Source: Xanthobacter sp. YC-JY1 (lineage in GTDB: Bacteria; Pseudomonadota; Alphaproteobacteria; Rhizobiales; Xanthobacteraceae). From it: a stretch of 64,000 nt of DNA. Below, one piece after another: positions 17,106 through 30,591 of the stretch. The position numbers and the translations under genes were made by a program. The notes beneath the pieces were generated by a model. The model was given only the letters and a program-made list of their open reading frames with translations, had not been told where the DNA came from and did no database searches. Position 1 is the stretch's first letter, and every line of letters begins with the position of its first letter. The stretch spans positions 2,527,001 to 2,591,000 of the forward strand of contig NZ_CP032674.1 in the NCBI RefSeq assembly GCF_021730305.1. The letters run 5' to 3'.

Positions 17106-17251
17106 ATCCCGCTGATGGAGGACATCTCTAGGGCGGTATTTTTATGCCTCCCTGGTGATATACAGAATTTGAGTGGGCGGGGGCCCTCTCGACACGCCAT
17201 CGCCATGGTGGATGGCGTGACGCAAATGCGTAAGCCGCATGGGGGCATGTG

Positions 17252-17968
17252 ATGAATGTGGCGAGCGCCACCGGTCTTGCCGGGGCCGCGGTCTATACGG
17301 CTCAGGAAGAACGTGGACTGACGTCCCGCTTCCTTGGTCCGTCAGGGATTTTCGTGGAGGTGGGGGCCTACGATCCGGTTTTCCAGAGCCAGACGCTGCA
17401 TCTCGAGCTGACCGGCTGGAGAGGGCTTTTGATCGAGCCGGTGCCGGAATTCGCAGATAATCTGCGGCGCGCGCGGCAGGCTCAGGTGGTCCAGTGCGCC
17501 TGTGTCGCGCCCGAAGCTGCGACGGCGGGTCGCGTCGCCCTGCTGGAGCGTCGCGGCAGCAGCACCATCATCTTCAATCCGCGCAAGGTGCGGCCGGAGG
17601 ACATGGTGATCGAGGTGCCGGCTGCGACCCTGGACTCCGTTCTTGAGGGCGCCGGCGTCTCGACCATCGACTTCCTCTCGGTGGATGTGGAAGGCGCCGA
17701 GCCCGACGTCCTGAAGGGGGTGACGCTCAGCCGTTTCCAGCCGAAGCTGGTGGTGGTGGACGACCGCGAGCGGTTCAGCGAGACCTGTGCCGTGCTCCGC
17801 AGCGGCAACTACCATCTCGTCCGGCGCACGGGCCACAATGCGTGGTTCGTGCCGCAGGACACCGCCCGGCACCTGAGCCTGCGGGCGCGCGCCCAGCTCA
17901 TGTGGACCTACGGGCCCGGCCGCCTGCTCCGCCGCCGCATGCGCATCGGCAACGCCCGCATGGCCTGA
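17252..17968 (+). CDS. FkbM family SAM-dependent methyltransferase
   Basis: The 238-residue protein has the FkbM/Methyltransf_21 pattern: FVEVGAYDPVFQSQTLHLE (SAM motif I region), GLLIEPVPEFADNLR, AATLDSVLEGAGVSTIDFL and SVDVEGAEPDVLKG. FkbM enzymes O-methylate glycans, lipids or secondary metabolites; no polysaccharide or polyketide genes are next to it, so the substrate cannot be inferred. The start at 17252 (MNVASATG) follows GGGGGCAT; a GTG one codon upstream is equally possible. It ends 30 bp before the uvrA stop, convergent with it. Confidence 0.88.
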   Translation: MNVASATGLAGAAVYTAQEERGLTSRFLGPSGIFVEVGAYDPVFQSQTLHLELTGWRGLLIEPVPEFADNLRRARQAQVVQCACVAPEAATAGRVALLERRGSSTIIFNPRKVRPEDMVIEVPAATLDSVLEGAGVSTIDFLSVDVEGAEPDVLKGVTLSRFQPKLVVVDDRERFSETCAVLRSGNYHLVRRTGHNAWFVPQDTARHLSLRARAQLMWTYGPGRLLRRRMRIGNARMA

Positions 17969-17990
17969 GCCTGCGGGCGCAAGACACGGG

Positions 17991-18012
17991 AGGCCGCCTT
18001 ACTCGGCGGCCT
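17991..18012. terminator. Hairpin between convergent FkbM and uvrA genes
   Basis: AGGCCGCC (17991-17998) and GGCGGCCT (18005-18012) form an 8-bp perfect stem around a 6-base loop that overlaps the uvrA stop codon. There is no T-run, so it may act as a bidirectional roadblock rather than a classical terminator. Confidence 0.4.
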
Positions 18013-21000
18013 GTCGACGCCGGCGGCCGCGCGCCACACGCGGCGCTTCGGGGGCCTCCGTCGAGGCGGCCTCTTCCGACACGACGGCAGCAGCCTCCAC
18101 CCCAGGGGCGGGCGCGCCAGCCTCGACATCTTCCGCGACCGGACGCCGCGCGGCCTTGCCGCGACCGGCTGCCGCCGGCTTGGCGTCCGTCCCAGCGCCC
18201 GCCTTCCGGTCGTCCGCGAACGGCCGGCGGGCCAGCACGTCGGCGAGGAAGCGGCCGGTGTGGGAGCGCTTGCTGGCCGCCACCGTCTCCGGCGTGCCGG
18301 CCACCACGATCTCGCCGCCGCCGTCGCCGCCCTCCGGGCCGAGATCGAGGATCCAGTCGGCGGTCTTGATGACCTCCAGATTGTGCTCGATCACCACCAC
18401 CGAATTGCCCTGCTCCACGAGTTCGTGCAGCACCTCCAGCAGCTTCTTCACATCATGGAAGTGCAGGCCGGTGGTTGGCTCGTCGAGGATGTAGAGGGTG
18501 CGTCCGGTGGCGCGGCGCGACAGCTCCTTGGAGAGCTTCACCCGCTGCGCCTCGCCGCCCGAGAGCGTTGTCGCCTGCTGGCCGACCTTGACGTAATCGA
18601 GGCCGACGCGGTGCAGCGTCTCCAGCTTCTCGCGCACCGAGGGCACGGCCTTGAAGAACTGGGCGCCCTCTTCCACCGTCATGTCCAGCACGTCGGCGAT
18701 GGACTTGTTCTTGAAGGTGACTTCCAGCGTCTCGCGATTGTAGCGCTTGCCCTTGCAGACGTCGCAGGTCACGTACACGTCCGGCAGGAAGTGCATCTCG
18801 ATCTTGATGACGCCGTCGCCCTGGCAAGCCTCGCAGCGCCCACCCTTCACGTTGAACGAGAAGCGCCCGGCCCCGTAGCCCCGCGCCTTGGCTTCCGGCA
18901 GGCCGGCAAACCATTCGCGGATGGGCGTGAAGGCGCCGGTATAGGTCGCCGGATTGGACCGCGGGGTGCGACCGATAGGCGACTGGTCGATGTCGATCAC
19001 CTTGTCGAGGTGCTCCAGCCCCTCGAGCTTGTCGAACGGGGCTGGGGCCTCGGAGGCGCCGTTCAGCCGGCGGGCCACCGCCTTGTAGAGCGTGTCGATG
19101 AGCAGCGTGGACTTGCCGCCGCCTGACACGCCGGTGATGCAGGTGAACAGGCCGAGCGGGATTTCCGCCGTGACATTCTTCAGGTTGTTGCCGCGCGCGC
19201 CTGAGAGCTTGAGCATGCGCTTGGGGTTCGGCTTGCGCCGCGCCGGCACGCCGACGCTCAATTCGCCGGTGAGATAACGGCCGGTGAGGGAGGCCGGATT
19301 GGCGAGGATTTCCGCCGGCGTGCCCTGCGCCACGATCTCCCCGCCGTGAATGCCCGCGCCCGGGCCCACGTCCACCACATGGTCGGCGGCGAGGATGGCG
19401 TCCTCGTCGTGCTCCACCACGATCACTGTGTTGCCGAGGTCGCGCAGGTGCTTCAGCGTGCCGAGCAGCCGCTCGTTGTCGCGCTGGTGCAGGCCGATGG
19501 ACGGCTCGTCCAGCACGTAGAGCACGCCGGTGAGGCCGGAGCCGATCTGCGATGCCAAGCGGATGCGCTGGCTCTCGCCGCCCGAGAGCGTGCCCGAGGA
19601 GCGGGCCAGCGTGAGGTATTCCAGCCCCACGTCCAGCAGGAAGCGCAGCCGCTCGCGGATCTCCTTCAGGATGCGCCCGGCGATCTCGTTCTGCTTGTCG
19701 GTGAGCTGGGCGGGCAGGCTCTCAAACCATCCGGCCGCAGCGCGCACCGAGAGCTCGCCGATCTCGCCGATGTGCCGCCCGGCGATCTTCACCGCCAGCG
19801 CCTCGGGCTTCAGCCGGTAGCCGTTGCAGACCTTGCAGGGGACGGTGGAGAAGTATTTGGAAATCTCCTCCCGCGCCCAGTCGCTGTCGGTCTCCTTCCA
19901 GCGCCGGTCGAGGTTGCGCACCACGCCCTCGAAGGTCTTCGAGGTCTCGTAGGCGCGCATGCCGTCGTCATAGTGGAAGGTGATCTTCTCGCTGCCCGAG
20001 CCGAAGAGCAGCACCTCGCGCGCCTGCTCCGGCAGATCGGCGAAGGGCACGTTCAGCTTGAAGTGGTAGTGCTTCGCCAGCGCATCCAGCGTCTGCCCGT
20101 AATAAGGCGAGGTGGACTTGGCCCAGGGGGCGATGGCGCCCTGCTTCAGCGAGCGCGCCTTGTCCGGCACCACCAGGTCCGGGTCGATGGTCTGCTCCAC
20201 GCCGAGGCCGTCGCAGGCCGGGCAGGCGCCGAAGGGATTGTTGAAGGAGAACAGCCGCGGCTCGATCTCCGGAATGGTGAAGCCGGAGACGGGGCAGGCG
20301 AACTTCTCCGAGAAGATGATGCGGCGGGGCGCGCCGGCCTCATCCTTCTCGTCGGCGAACTCGGCCACTGCGATGCCGTCCGCGAGGCCGAGGGCGGTCT
20401 CGAAGCTGTCGGCAAGCCGCTGGGCAAGGTCCGCGCGGACCACGATGCGGTCCACCACCACGTCGATGTCGTGCTTGAACTTCTTGTCGAGGGTCGGCGC
20501 TTCGGCGATCTCGTGGAAGGCGCCGTTGACCTTGACCCGCTGGAAGCCCTTCTTCATCCAGTCGGCCAGCTCCTTGCGGTACTCGCCCTTGCGCCCGCGC
20601 ACCACCGGCGCGAGCAGATAGAGCCGCGTGCCCTCGGGCAAGGCGAGGGTGCGGTCCACCATCTGCGAGACGGTCTGGCTCTCGATGGGCAGGCCCGTGG
20701 CGGGCGAATAGGGCACGCCGGTGCGCGCCCACAGAAGGCGCATGTAGTCGTAGATCTCGGTGACGGTGCCGACCGTGGAGCGCGGATTCTTCGAGGTGGT
20801 CTTCTGCTCGATGGAGATGGCCGGCGAGAGACCGTCGATCTGGTCCACGTCCGGCTTCTGCATCATCTCCAGAAACTGGCGGGCATAGGCCGAGAGGCTT
20901 TCCACATAGCGCCGCTGGCCTTCCGCATAGATGGTGTCAAAGGCGAGCGAGCTTTTGCCCGAGCCGGACAGGCCGGTGAACACCACCAGGCTGTCGCGGG

Positions 21001-21142
21001 GGATTTCGAGGTCCACGTTCTTGAGGTTGTGCTCGCGCGCGCCGCGCACCGAAAGCGTGCGGGCATCGCGGCGGGGCACCTCGCGAACGGGGGCTTCGGC
21101 CGGGTTGGAACGCGGGGAGGCTGCGCGATCAGACATGGACAT
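17999..21142 (-). CDS. uvrA: Excinuclease ABC subunit A
   Basis: This is the damage-recognition ATPase of nucleotide excision repair (about 1,047 residues). It has two ABC modules: first Walker [15 protein letters not shown] and signature [15 protein letters not shown]; second Walker [15 protein letters not shown] and signature [16 protein letters not shown]. Zinc-finger Cys pairs are visible (CPACDG and CEACQG...CDVCKG). The C-terminus carries about 90 extra Ala/Pro/Arg-rich residues (from [12 protein letters not shown] to GRRRRQAAE) that are absent from E. coli UvrA and probably disordered. Starts at 21142 (MSMSDR) and 21136 (MSDR) are equally possible. It is divergent from ssb across a region with two LexA boxes. 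Confidence 0.96.
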   Translation of the reverse strand: MSMSDRAASPRSNPAEAPVREVPRRDARTLSVRGAREHNLKNVDLEIPRDSLVVFTGLSGSGKSSLAFDTIYAEGQRRYVESLSAYARQFLEMMQKPDVDQIDGLSPAISIEQKTTSKNPRSTVGTVTEIYDYMRLLWARTGVPYSPATGLPIESQTVSQMVDRTLALPEGTRLYLLAPVVRGRKGEYRKELADWMKKGFQRVKVNGAFHEIAEAPTLDKKFKHDIDVVVDRIVVRADLAQRLADSFETALGLADGIAVAEFADEKDEAGAPRRIIFSEKFACPVSGFTIPEIEPRLFSFNNPFGACPACDGLGVEQTIDPDLVVPDKARSLKQGAIAPWAKSTSPYYGQTLDALAKHYHFKLNVPFADLPEQAREVLLFGSGSEKITFHYDDGMRAYETSKTFEGVVRNLDRRWKETDSDWAREEISKYFSTVPCKVCNGYRLKPEALAVKIAGRHIGEIGELSVRAAAGWFESLPAQLTDKQNEIAGRILKEIRERLRFLLDVGLEYLTLARSSGTLSGGESQRIRLASQIGSGLTGVLYVLDEPSIGLHQRDNERLLGTLKHLRDLGNTVIVVEHDEDAILAADHVVDVGPGAGIHGGEIVAQGTPAEILANPASLTGRYLTGELSVGVPARRKPNPKRMLKLSGARGNNLKNVTAEIPLGLFTCITGVSGGGKSTLLIDTLYKAVARRLNGASEAPAPFDKLEGLEHLDKVIDIDQSPIGRTPRSNPATYTGAFTPIREWFAGLPEAKARGYGAGRFSFNVKGGRCEACQGDGVIKIEMHFLPDVYVTCDVCKGKRYNRETLEVTFKNKSIADVLDMTVEEGAQFFKAVPSVREKLETLHRVGLDYVKVGQQATTLSGGEAQRVKLSKELSRRATGRTLYILDEPTTGLHFHDVKKLLEVLHELVEQGNSVVVIEHNLEVIKTADWILDLGPEGGDGGGEIVVAGTPETVAASKRSHTGRFLADVLARRPFADDRKAGAGTDAKPAAAGRGKAARRPVAEDVEAGAPAPGVEAAAVVSEEAASTEAPEAPRVARGRRRRQAAE

Positions 21143-21301
21143 CCGCTGGCGCCTGCGGCGCAAAAAGGGGTCGGGGCCTGAGGAACGATCGTGCCGCCCT
21201 TGCAGCGGCGGGCTCGCCAGCGGCCGGAAAGCCGCGCAGCGCGCCGGGGAACGTGCTCATGAACTCTCGGAAATGTAGTGAACCTTGTGCAATGCGGAAG
21301 A

Positions 21302-21316
21302 GAACATAATCAGAAC
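21302..21316. promoter_or_regulatory. LexA (SOS) box 1
   Basis: GAAC-ATAATCA-GAAC matches exactly the alphaproteobacterial LexA consensus GAAC-N7-GAAC. It lies about 160 bp upstream of uvrA and is the box nearer to that gene, so it probably represses uvrA in undamaged cells. Confidence 0.85.
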
Positions 21317-21399
21317 TCCGGAGGGCACCACCCAAAAAGAGCCGACGACTCGCATCGGGCGCGCTCGATGCCCTTGCCAGTCTGGGGGAAGTCGGTTAG

Positions 21400-21414
21400 G
21401 AACACAACGTGAAC
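21400..21414. promoter_or_regulatory. LexA (SOS) box 2
   Basis: GAAC-ACAACGT-GAAC is a second exact match to GAAC-N7-GAAC, 98 bp from the first and about 175 bp upstream of ssb. Two separate boxes suggest that uvrA and ssb each have a LexA-controlled promoter in this 445-bp divergent region. The rest of the region shows no gene. Confidence 0.8.
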
Positions 21415-21587
21415 ATTGAGATCCTGAGCTGTTACGTGCGGCAGCGCGCGTCGGTTCATCGGTTCATCATGGGGATAAAACCGCGCCGGGGGTCGCATGG
21501 CCCGGCGGGGACGGTAGGGTGCGGGATTCGCGGCGCGTCACAACGGCGGCCTGCGGTACGGTGGAACACGGCACGAGGGAGAGCGGG

Positions 21588-22148
21588 ATGGCCGGCAGCG
21601 TCAACAAGGTGATCCTGGTCGGCAATCTGGGCCGCGACCCGGAGGTCAAGTCGTTCCAGAACGGCGGCCGCGTCTGCAACCTGTCCATCGCCACGTCCGA
21701 AAACTGGCGGGACAAGGCCTCGGGCGAACGCCGCGAGCGCACCGAGTGGCACCGCGTGGTGATCTTCAACGAGAACCTGGTGGGCGTTGCCGAGCGCTTC
21801 CTGAAGAAGGGCTCCAAGGTCTACATCGAGGGCCAGCTCGAGACCCGCAAGTATGAGAAGGACGGCCGCGAGACCTACACCACCGAGGTGGTGCTGCGTC
21901 CCTATCGCGGCGAGCTGACCCTGCTCGACGGCCGCGAGGGTGGCGGCGCTGGCGCCGACGAGTTCGGCGGCGGCTCCGACTTCGGCTCTGCCAGCCCCAT
22001 GGGCGGCGGAGGCGGCAGCTTCGGCGGCTATAGCGGCGGCGGCGCCTCGGGCGGCGGGCGCCGTCCGGCCCCGGCTGGCGGCGGAATGGGCGGCGGTTCG
22101 AGTGGTGGTCGCCCCGCAGCCGATCTCGACGACGAAATCCCGTTCTGA
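21588..22148 (+). CDS. ssb: Single-stranded DNA-binding protein
   Basis: The 186-residue SSB has an N-terminal OB fold (SVNKVILVGNLGRDPEVK, WHRVVIFNE, YIEGQLETRKYEKDG), a Gly-rich flexible linker (residues about 120-178) and the conserved acidic tip DDEIPF that recruits repair and replication partners. The start at 21588 follows GAGGGAGAGCGGG. It is divergent from uvrA as in many proteobacteria, and the shared region has two LexA boxes. An intrinsic terminator follows at 22240. Confidence 0.96.
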   Translation: MAGSVNKVILVGNLGRDPEVKSFQNGGRVCNLSIATSENWRDKASGERRERTEWHRVVIFNENLVGVAERFLKKGSKVYIEGQLETRKYEKDGRETYTTEVVLRPYRGELTLLDGREGGGAGADEFGGGSDFGSASPMGGGGGSFGGYSGGGASGGGRRPAPAGGGMGGGSSGGRPAADLDDEIPF

Positions 22149-22239
22149 GGCGCGCCTTCGACTTTGAGGGCGGGGCAAGGCGGGCAGCTTCGGTACTGAC
22201 CGGCCCCGCTTTGTGCTGATCGGCTCACTGAAAGTCGGC

Positions 22240-22266
22240 GCCCGCGCCTGCCGGGGGCGGGCTTTT
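22240..22266 (+). terminator. Intrinsic terminator after ssb
   Basis: GCCCGC (22240-22245) pairs with GCGGGC (22257-22262), extended by further G:C pairs with one mismatch, and is followed by TTTT (22263-22266). It lies 91 bp past the ssb stop and separates it from gyrA. Confidence 0.7.
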
Positions 22267-22333
22267 GCCGTGCCGTCGCAGCCCCCTTTTCCGGCCGCTT
22301 CGGACGGCGTTCGCGGGCCCATCTGACGCAAAA

Positions 22334-22348
22334 CGGACAAATTGTCCG
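22334..22348. promoter_or_regulatory. Palindrome in the gyrA upstream region
   Basis: CGGACAA-A-TTGTCCG is a perfect 7-bp inverted repeat about 135 bp before the gyrA start. It is followed by an AT-rich tract (22370-22400, ATTGATTTATATGGTGTAAA) that is the likely core promoter. It could bind a repressor or be a supercoiling-sensitive element; neither can be told from sequence. Confidence 0.4.
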
Positions 22349-22484
22349 GCGACCGGTGAGGTGGCCCGTATAACCCATTGATTTATATGGTGTAAATTTA
22401 CGTCCGCCAGAGGGGTTTTGCTGGCGTCGGAGGGGTGAATCGGCTAGAAGGAAGCACCTCACCAATCCATGCGAGTATTGACTT

Positions 22485-25244
<2,760 letters not shown>

Positions 25245-25282
25245 TCCGCGAGCGGGGGCCTTCGGTCGGAGGAGCGCAAGTG

Positions 25283-25894
25283 ATGATGTCGGCTGAAAGC
25301 CTCGCCTTGTTCGTGCTCGCCTGCATCGCGTTGGGAGCAACGCCGGGGCCGAACGTGGCGCTCATCGTGGGCACCAGCCTCAAGCACGGGCGGCAGGCGG
25401 GCATTCTCACCGCCATGGGCGTCAATGTGGGCCTCATCGCCCAGTTGGCGCTGGTGGCGGGAGGCCTTGCCTATGTGGTGGAGGCCTTCTCCCGCCACTT
25501 CGATCTCGTGCGTTATGCCGGCGCGGCCTACCTCGTGTGGCTCGCCGTGATGCAGTGGCGCAGCGCCGGCAAGGCGATCGAGGCGCCCGCGCCCTCCGCC
25601 CATGCCGCCTTCGGGCGGGGGCTCGCTGTGGCGTTCGCCAATCCGAAGACCCTGCTGTTCCACGCGGCCTTCCTGCCGCAATTCGTCACCAACACCGCCG
25701 ATCCGGTGCCGCAGATCGCGCTTCTGGCCGCGATCTTCGCGGTCATCGCGCTGGTGGGCGACATGCTGTGGGCGGTGGTAGCGGACAAGGCGCGCGCCGC
25801 GCTGAAGGGCCGCTTCACGCTCGTGGCGGACCGCGTCTCCGCGGGCATCCTCGTCGGCGGCGCGGCCCTGCTGCTGGCGGCAGGACGGCGATAG
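25283..25894 (+). CDS. LysE/RhtB family amino acid exporter
   Basis: The 203-residue integral membrane protein has the LysE hallmarks: CIALGATPGPNVALIV at the end of helix 1 and FANPKTLLFHAAFLPQF in the second half, with six predicted helices. Members export amino acids such as lysine, threonine or homoserine lactone; the substrate is not predictable here. Three near-adjacent starts exist (GTG 25280, ATG 25283, ATG 25286); GGAGGA at 25268-25273 favours 25283. It follows gyrA by 38 bp and may be partly cotranscribed. Confidence 0.9.
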   Translation: MMSAESLALFVLACIALGATPGPNVALIVGTSLKHGRQAGILTAMGVNVGLIAQLALVAGGLAYVVEAFSRHFDLVRYAGAAYLVWLAVMQWRSAGKAIEAPAPSAHAAFGRGLAVAFANPKTLLFHAAFLPQFVTNTADPVPQIALLAAIFAVIALVGDMLWAVVADKARAALKGRFTLVADRVSAGILVGGAALLLAAGRR

Positions 25895-25950
25895 GCCGTC
25901 CGCGGCGCCACCCCGCATTGCCCCGCGGGGGGAGGGGGCTATAAGGCCCC

Positions 25951-27768
<1,818 letters not shown>

Positions 27769-27776
27769 GCCGAGAG

Positions 27777-27800
27777 CCGGGGCACGCTCTTGCGCCCCGG
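27777..27800. terminator. Hairpin between convergent recQ and DUF815 genes
   Basis: CCGGGGC (27777-27783) and GCCCCGG (27794-27800) form a 7-bp stem around a 10-base loop in the 71-bp space between the two stop codons. It lacks a T-run, so termination activity is uncertain. Confidence 0.4.
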
Positions 27801-27839
27801 ACCCATGGATCGACAGCAAATGCGTCCGGGGTGCGCCCG

Positions 27840-28724
27840 TCACGCCGCCTTCAGCGCCACCCCCAGCCGGCCGGCGAGATCCTGCACGAACTGGTAGGCG
27901 GTGCGGCCGGAGCGGGCGCCGCGGGTGGTCGCCCATTCGAGCGCCTTCGGCCGCCACTCCTCTTCCGTCGCCGGAATGCCGTGGTGGTCCACATAGGCGG
28001 CGACCATGGCAAGGTATTCGTCCTGGCTGCACTTGTGGAAACCGAGCCACAGGCCGAAGCGGTCGGAGAGGGAAACCTTCTCCTCCACGGCCTCGCCGGG
28101 GTTAATGGCGGTGGAGCGCTCATTGTCCATCATGTCGCGCGGCAGCAGGTGGCGACGGTTGGACGTGGCGTAGAAGATCACGTTGTCCGGCCGCCCCTCG
28201 ATGCCGCCTTCCAGCACCGCCTTCAGCGACTTGTAGGACGTATCGTCGGAATCGAACGAGAGATCGTCGCAGAAGACGATGAAGCGGTGATGGGAGCCGC
28301 GCACCAGGCCCATCAGCGCCGGCAGGGTCTCGATGTCCTCGCGGTGAATCTCCACCAGTTTCAGGCGCGCGCCATCATCGGCCAGAGACCGGTTGATGGC
28401 GGCGTGGGAGGCCTTCACCAGCGAGCTTTTCCCCATGCCGCGCGCGCCCCAGAGCAGCGCATTGTTGGCCGGCAGTCCGCGGGCGAAGCGCTCGGTGTTC
28501 TCGACGAGCTGGTCGCGCACCCGGTCGATGCCCTGCAGCAGGTCCATCTCCACCCGATTGACCCGCGGCACCGGCTCGAAACGGATCGGGTCCGTGTGCC
28601 AGACGAAGGCGTCGGCCGCCTCGAAATCCGGGGTGGGCACCGCAGGCGGGGCCAGGCGCTCCAACGCCCCGGCGATGCGGGTGAGCAGATCGAGGGTCGC
28701 GCTCGAAAGTTCGGGCTGTGTCAT
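27840..28724 (-). CDS. DUF815 family AAA-like ATPase
   Basis: The 294-residue protein is a P-loop ATPase of the DUF815 family. It has Walker A WGARGMGKSSLVKA (residues about 94-107), Walker B FIVFCDDLSFD, the sensor-like ATSNRRHLLPRDM and a C-terminal helical lid (RTAYQFVQDLAG). DUF815 proteins are widespread in proteobacteria and of unknown function. Of two ATGs, the one at 28724 is chosen because GGGAGG lies six bases upstream; the ATG at 28730 directly abuts that site. It is single, convergent with recQ, and divergent from the exported protein gene at 28958. Confidence 0.9.
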   Translation of the reverse strand: MTQPELSSATLDLLTRIAGALERLAPPAVPTPDFEAADAFVWHTDPIRFEPVPRVNRVEMDLLQGIDRVRDQLVENTERFARGLPANNALLWGARGMGKSSLVKASHAAINRSLADDGARLKLVEIHREDIETLPALMGLVRGSHHRFIVFCDDLSFDSDDTSYKSLKAVLEGGIEGRPDNVIFYATSNRRHLLPRDMMDNERSTAINPGEAVEEKVSLSDRFGLWLGFHKCSQDEYLAMVAAYVDHHGIPATEEEWRPKALEWATTRGARSGRTAYQFVQDLAGRLGVALKAA

Positions 28725-28957
28725 TATCATCCTCCCGCGCGGGGATTAGGACGCGGCCGGCCCGGCGGCAAGGCGGCCCGGCGCGCGTGTGGCGCAAAAG
28801 CCATGCGGCGCGCGCATGATGGGGACGACGCTGCAGCGCAACAATTCCGCCTTAACTTCTCCCCATCCATCCTCGACCAAGCAAGCCGAGAGGAATGGTA
28901 GCCGCGTGCTCGGCCACCGTTCCGGTGCCCACCCTCTGCCCCGGGAGGTCGAGACCC

Positions 28958-29611
28958 ATGGCGATCCGCCGCCCCCTCACGCGCTCCGCGCTTCTGCCCG
29001 CGCTGCTGTCTCCGCTCTTCGCCGCCGCGCCGGCCCTTGCCGACGGGACGGAGGCGAAGACGGCCCTGAAGGCCGATGGCTCGACCTCGCTCACCTATTC
29101 GACGCCCGTGCAGGATTATGGCGCCGTGGTCGGCCTCGACCTCTCGGCCACCGGATCGAGCGTGGCACCCACGGTCGGTCAGAGCGCGGACGGCCTCGGC
29201 GGCACCGCCTATGCGAAGGTCACCGTCTCGCGCCTGCCGGACTGGATGGTCTGGGAGAAGGGCACGGTGAACGTCTCCGTCGATCCCAACGATGCGGCGA
29301 GCAAGCTCGCCACCACGTTCGAGCGCACCATTCCCCTGACCAGCGGCCTCGCGGCGACGCTGGCGGATACCTATCAGGTGAAGGCCGGGTCGCAGGCGTG
29401 GGAGACCGACAAGTCGCTCAGTCTCAAGCTGACGGACGTCGGCACCACCTTCGCCGTCTCCACCAAGGCGACGAGCAATTCGCCCCAGCTTCTGCCCACC
29501 GTGAGCGCCCAGCAGCAGCTCGCGCCGGACTTCACGGTGACCACCTCCGTGGCCGATACCGGCTCGACGCTGAACAAGAGCATCACCGCCGGCTTCACCC
29601 ACCGCTGGTGA
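28958..29611 (+). CDS. Exported, probably outer-membrane beta-barrel-like protein of unknown function
   Basis: The 217-residue protein has an Arg-rich signal peptide (MAIRRPLTRSALLPALLSPL, cleavage probably after APALA). The mature part is rich in Thr, Ser, Val and alternating hydrophobics and ends in an aromatic residue (ITAGFTHRW), as outer-membrane barrel proteins do. The spacing of Tyr/Trp-containing strands (VVGLDLSATGS, AYAKVTVSRL, WEKGTVNVSVD, TTFAVSTKATS, FTVTTSVADT) fits short beta-hairpins. I do not recognise a named family. The start is set by CCGGGAGG ten bases upstream. It is convergent with the TauE-like gene, with stops nine bases apart. Confidence 0.75.
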   Translation: MAIRRPLTRSALLPALLSPLFAAAPALADGTEAKTALKADGSTSLTYSTPVQDYGAVVGLDLSATGSSVAPTVGQSADGLGGTAYAKVTVSRLPDWMVWEKGTVNVSVDPNDAASKLATTFERTIPLTSGLAATLADTYQVKAGSQAWETDKSLSLKLTDVGTTFAVSTKATSNSPQLLPTVSAQQQLAPDFTVTTSVADTGSTLNKSITAGFTHRW

Positions 29612-29620
29612 GGCGCCGCC

Positions 29621-30457
29621 TCAGCCGTGGATGATGGCGACGAGGAACCGCGCACCGATCAGCAGCAGGAACAGGCCGAAGCCGATCTCCAGATGGCGGC
29701 GGCTCAGCCGGTGTGCGAGCCGCGCCCCATAAGGCGCCACCAGCGTCGCCACGGGGGCGATGCACAGGAAGCCGATCACCGACACATAGCCGATGGACAG
29801 GGGCGGCAGTTCCGACAAATGCGGCCAGCCGGCGATGGCATAGCCGATCACCCCCGGGATGGGGATGATGACGCCGATGCCCGCCGAGGTGGCGACGGCG
29901 GCGTGGATCGGCACGCCGTAGAGCAGCAGGATATTGGTGGAGATGCCACCGCCCGAAATGCCGACCAGCGACGACGCGAGGCCGATGAAGAAGCCGTAGA
30001 ACCGCATCATGGCGGACGACGGCAGGTGATCGGCGATGCGGATGTCGTTGCGGCCGATGAGGCTCTTCAGCCCCAGCAGCGACACCACCGCCACGAACAC
30101 CGCTTGCAGCACCCAACCCGCCGCCACCGCCGCGATGGCGCTGCCGGTGATGATGCCGATGATGGCCGGGATGCGCCACTTCGCCAGCACGCCGGGCAGC
30201 GATGCGCCCTTGGCCATGTGGGTGCGATGGGAGGCCATCGCCGTGGGGATGATGATGGCGAGCGAGGTGCCGACGCACAATTGCATCCGCACGCTGTCGT
30301 CCACCCCGAGGAAGCCGAACACCTCGTACAGCACCGGCACGATGACGCCGCCGCCGCCGATGCCGAAGAGGCCGGCGAGCAGGCCGGTCAGCACCCCGCC
30401 GGCCAGCATGGCGGCGACGAGCAGGACAAGCTCCTGCACGGGAACGTTGGAAAACAT
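29621..30457 (-). CDS. TauE/SafE family sulfite/organosulfonate exporter
   Basis: The 278-residue polytopic membrane protein has the two TauE repeats marked by GLLAGLFGIGGGGVIVPVL and GLASSLVGISGGGISTNIL. Eight hydrophobic segments are visible. Members are thought to export sulfite, sulfoacetate or related anions; the substrate here is unknown. The start at 30457 (MFSNVPVQEL) is preferred over run-through to 30565, because the upstream residues are Pro-rich and lack hydrophobic character. The neighbour upstream on the same strand is dusA, 134 bp away. Confidence 0.9.
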   Translation of the reverse strand: MFSNVPVQELVLLVAAMLAGGVLTGLLAGLFGIGGGGVIVPVLYEVFGFLGVDDSVRMQLCVGTSLAIIIPTAMASHRTHMAKGASLPGVLAKWRIPAIIGIITGSAIAAVAAGWVLQAVFVAVVSLLGLKSLIGRNDIRIADHLPSSAMMRFYGFFIGLASSLVGISGGGISTNILLLYGVPIHAAVATSAGIGVIIPIPGVIGYAIAGWPHLSELPPLSIGYVSVIGFLCIAPVATLVAPYGARLAHRLSRRHLEIGFGLFLLLIGARFLVAIIHG

Positions 30458-30591
30458 GAGCGGAACCGAAGGCTTGCAGGCGGATGGGGGAGGAGGAGTG
30501 GCCCGGAATCCGGCATATGTCCACTGCGCCGGCCGCATGACGCCGGCGAAAGCTGCGCTATTCACGCAACTCCGCGGGAATTCCCGCTTGG

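Noticed and set aside
19346-21181. 611-codon plus-strand frame opposite uvrA
   Set aside because: UvrA ABC and zinc-finger motifs establish the minus strand as coding.
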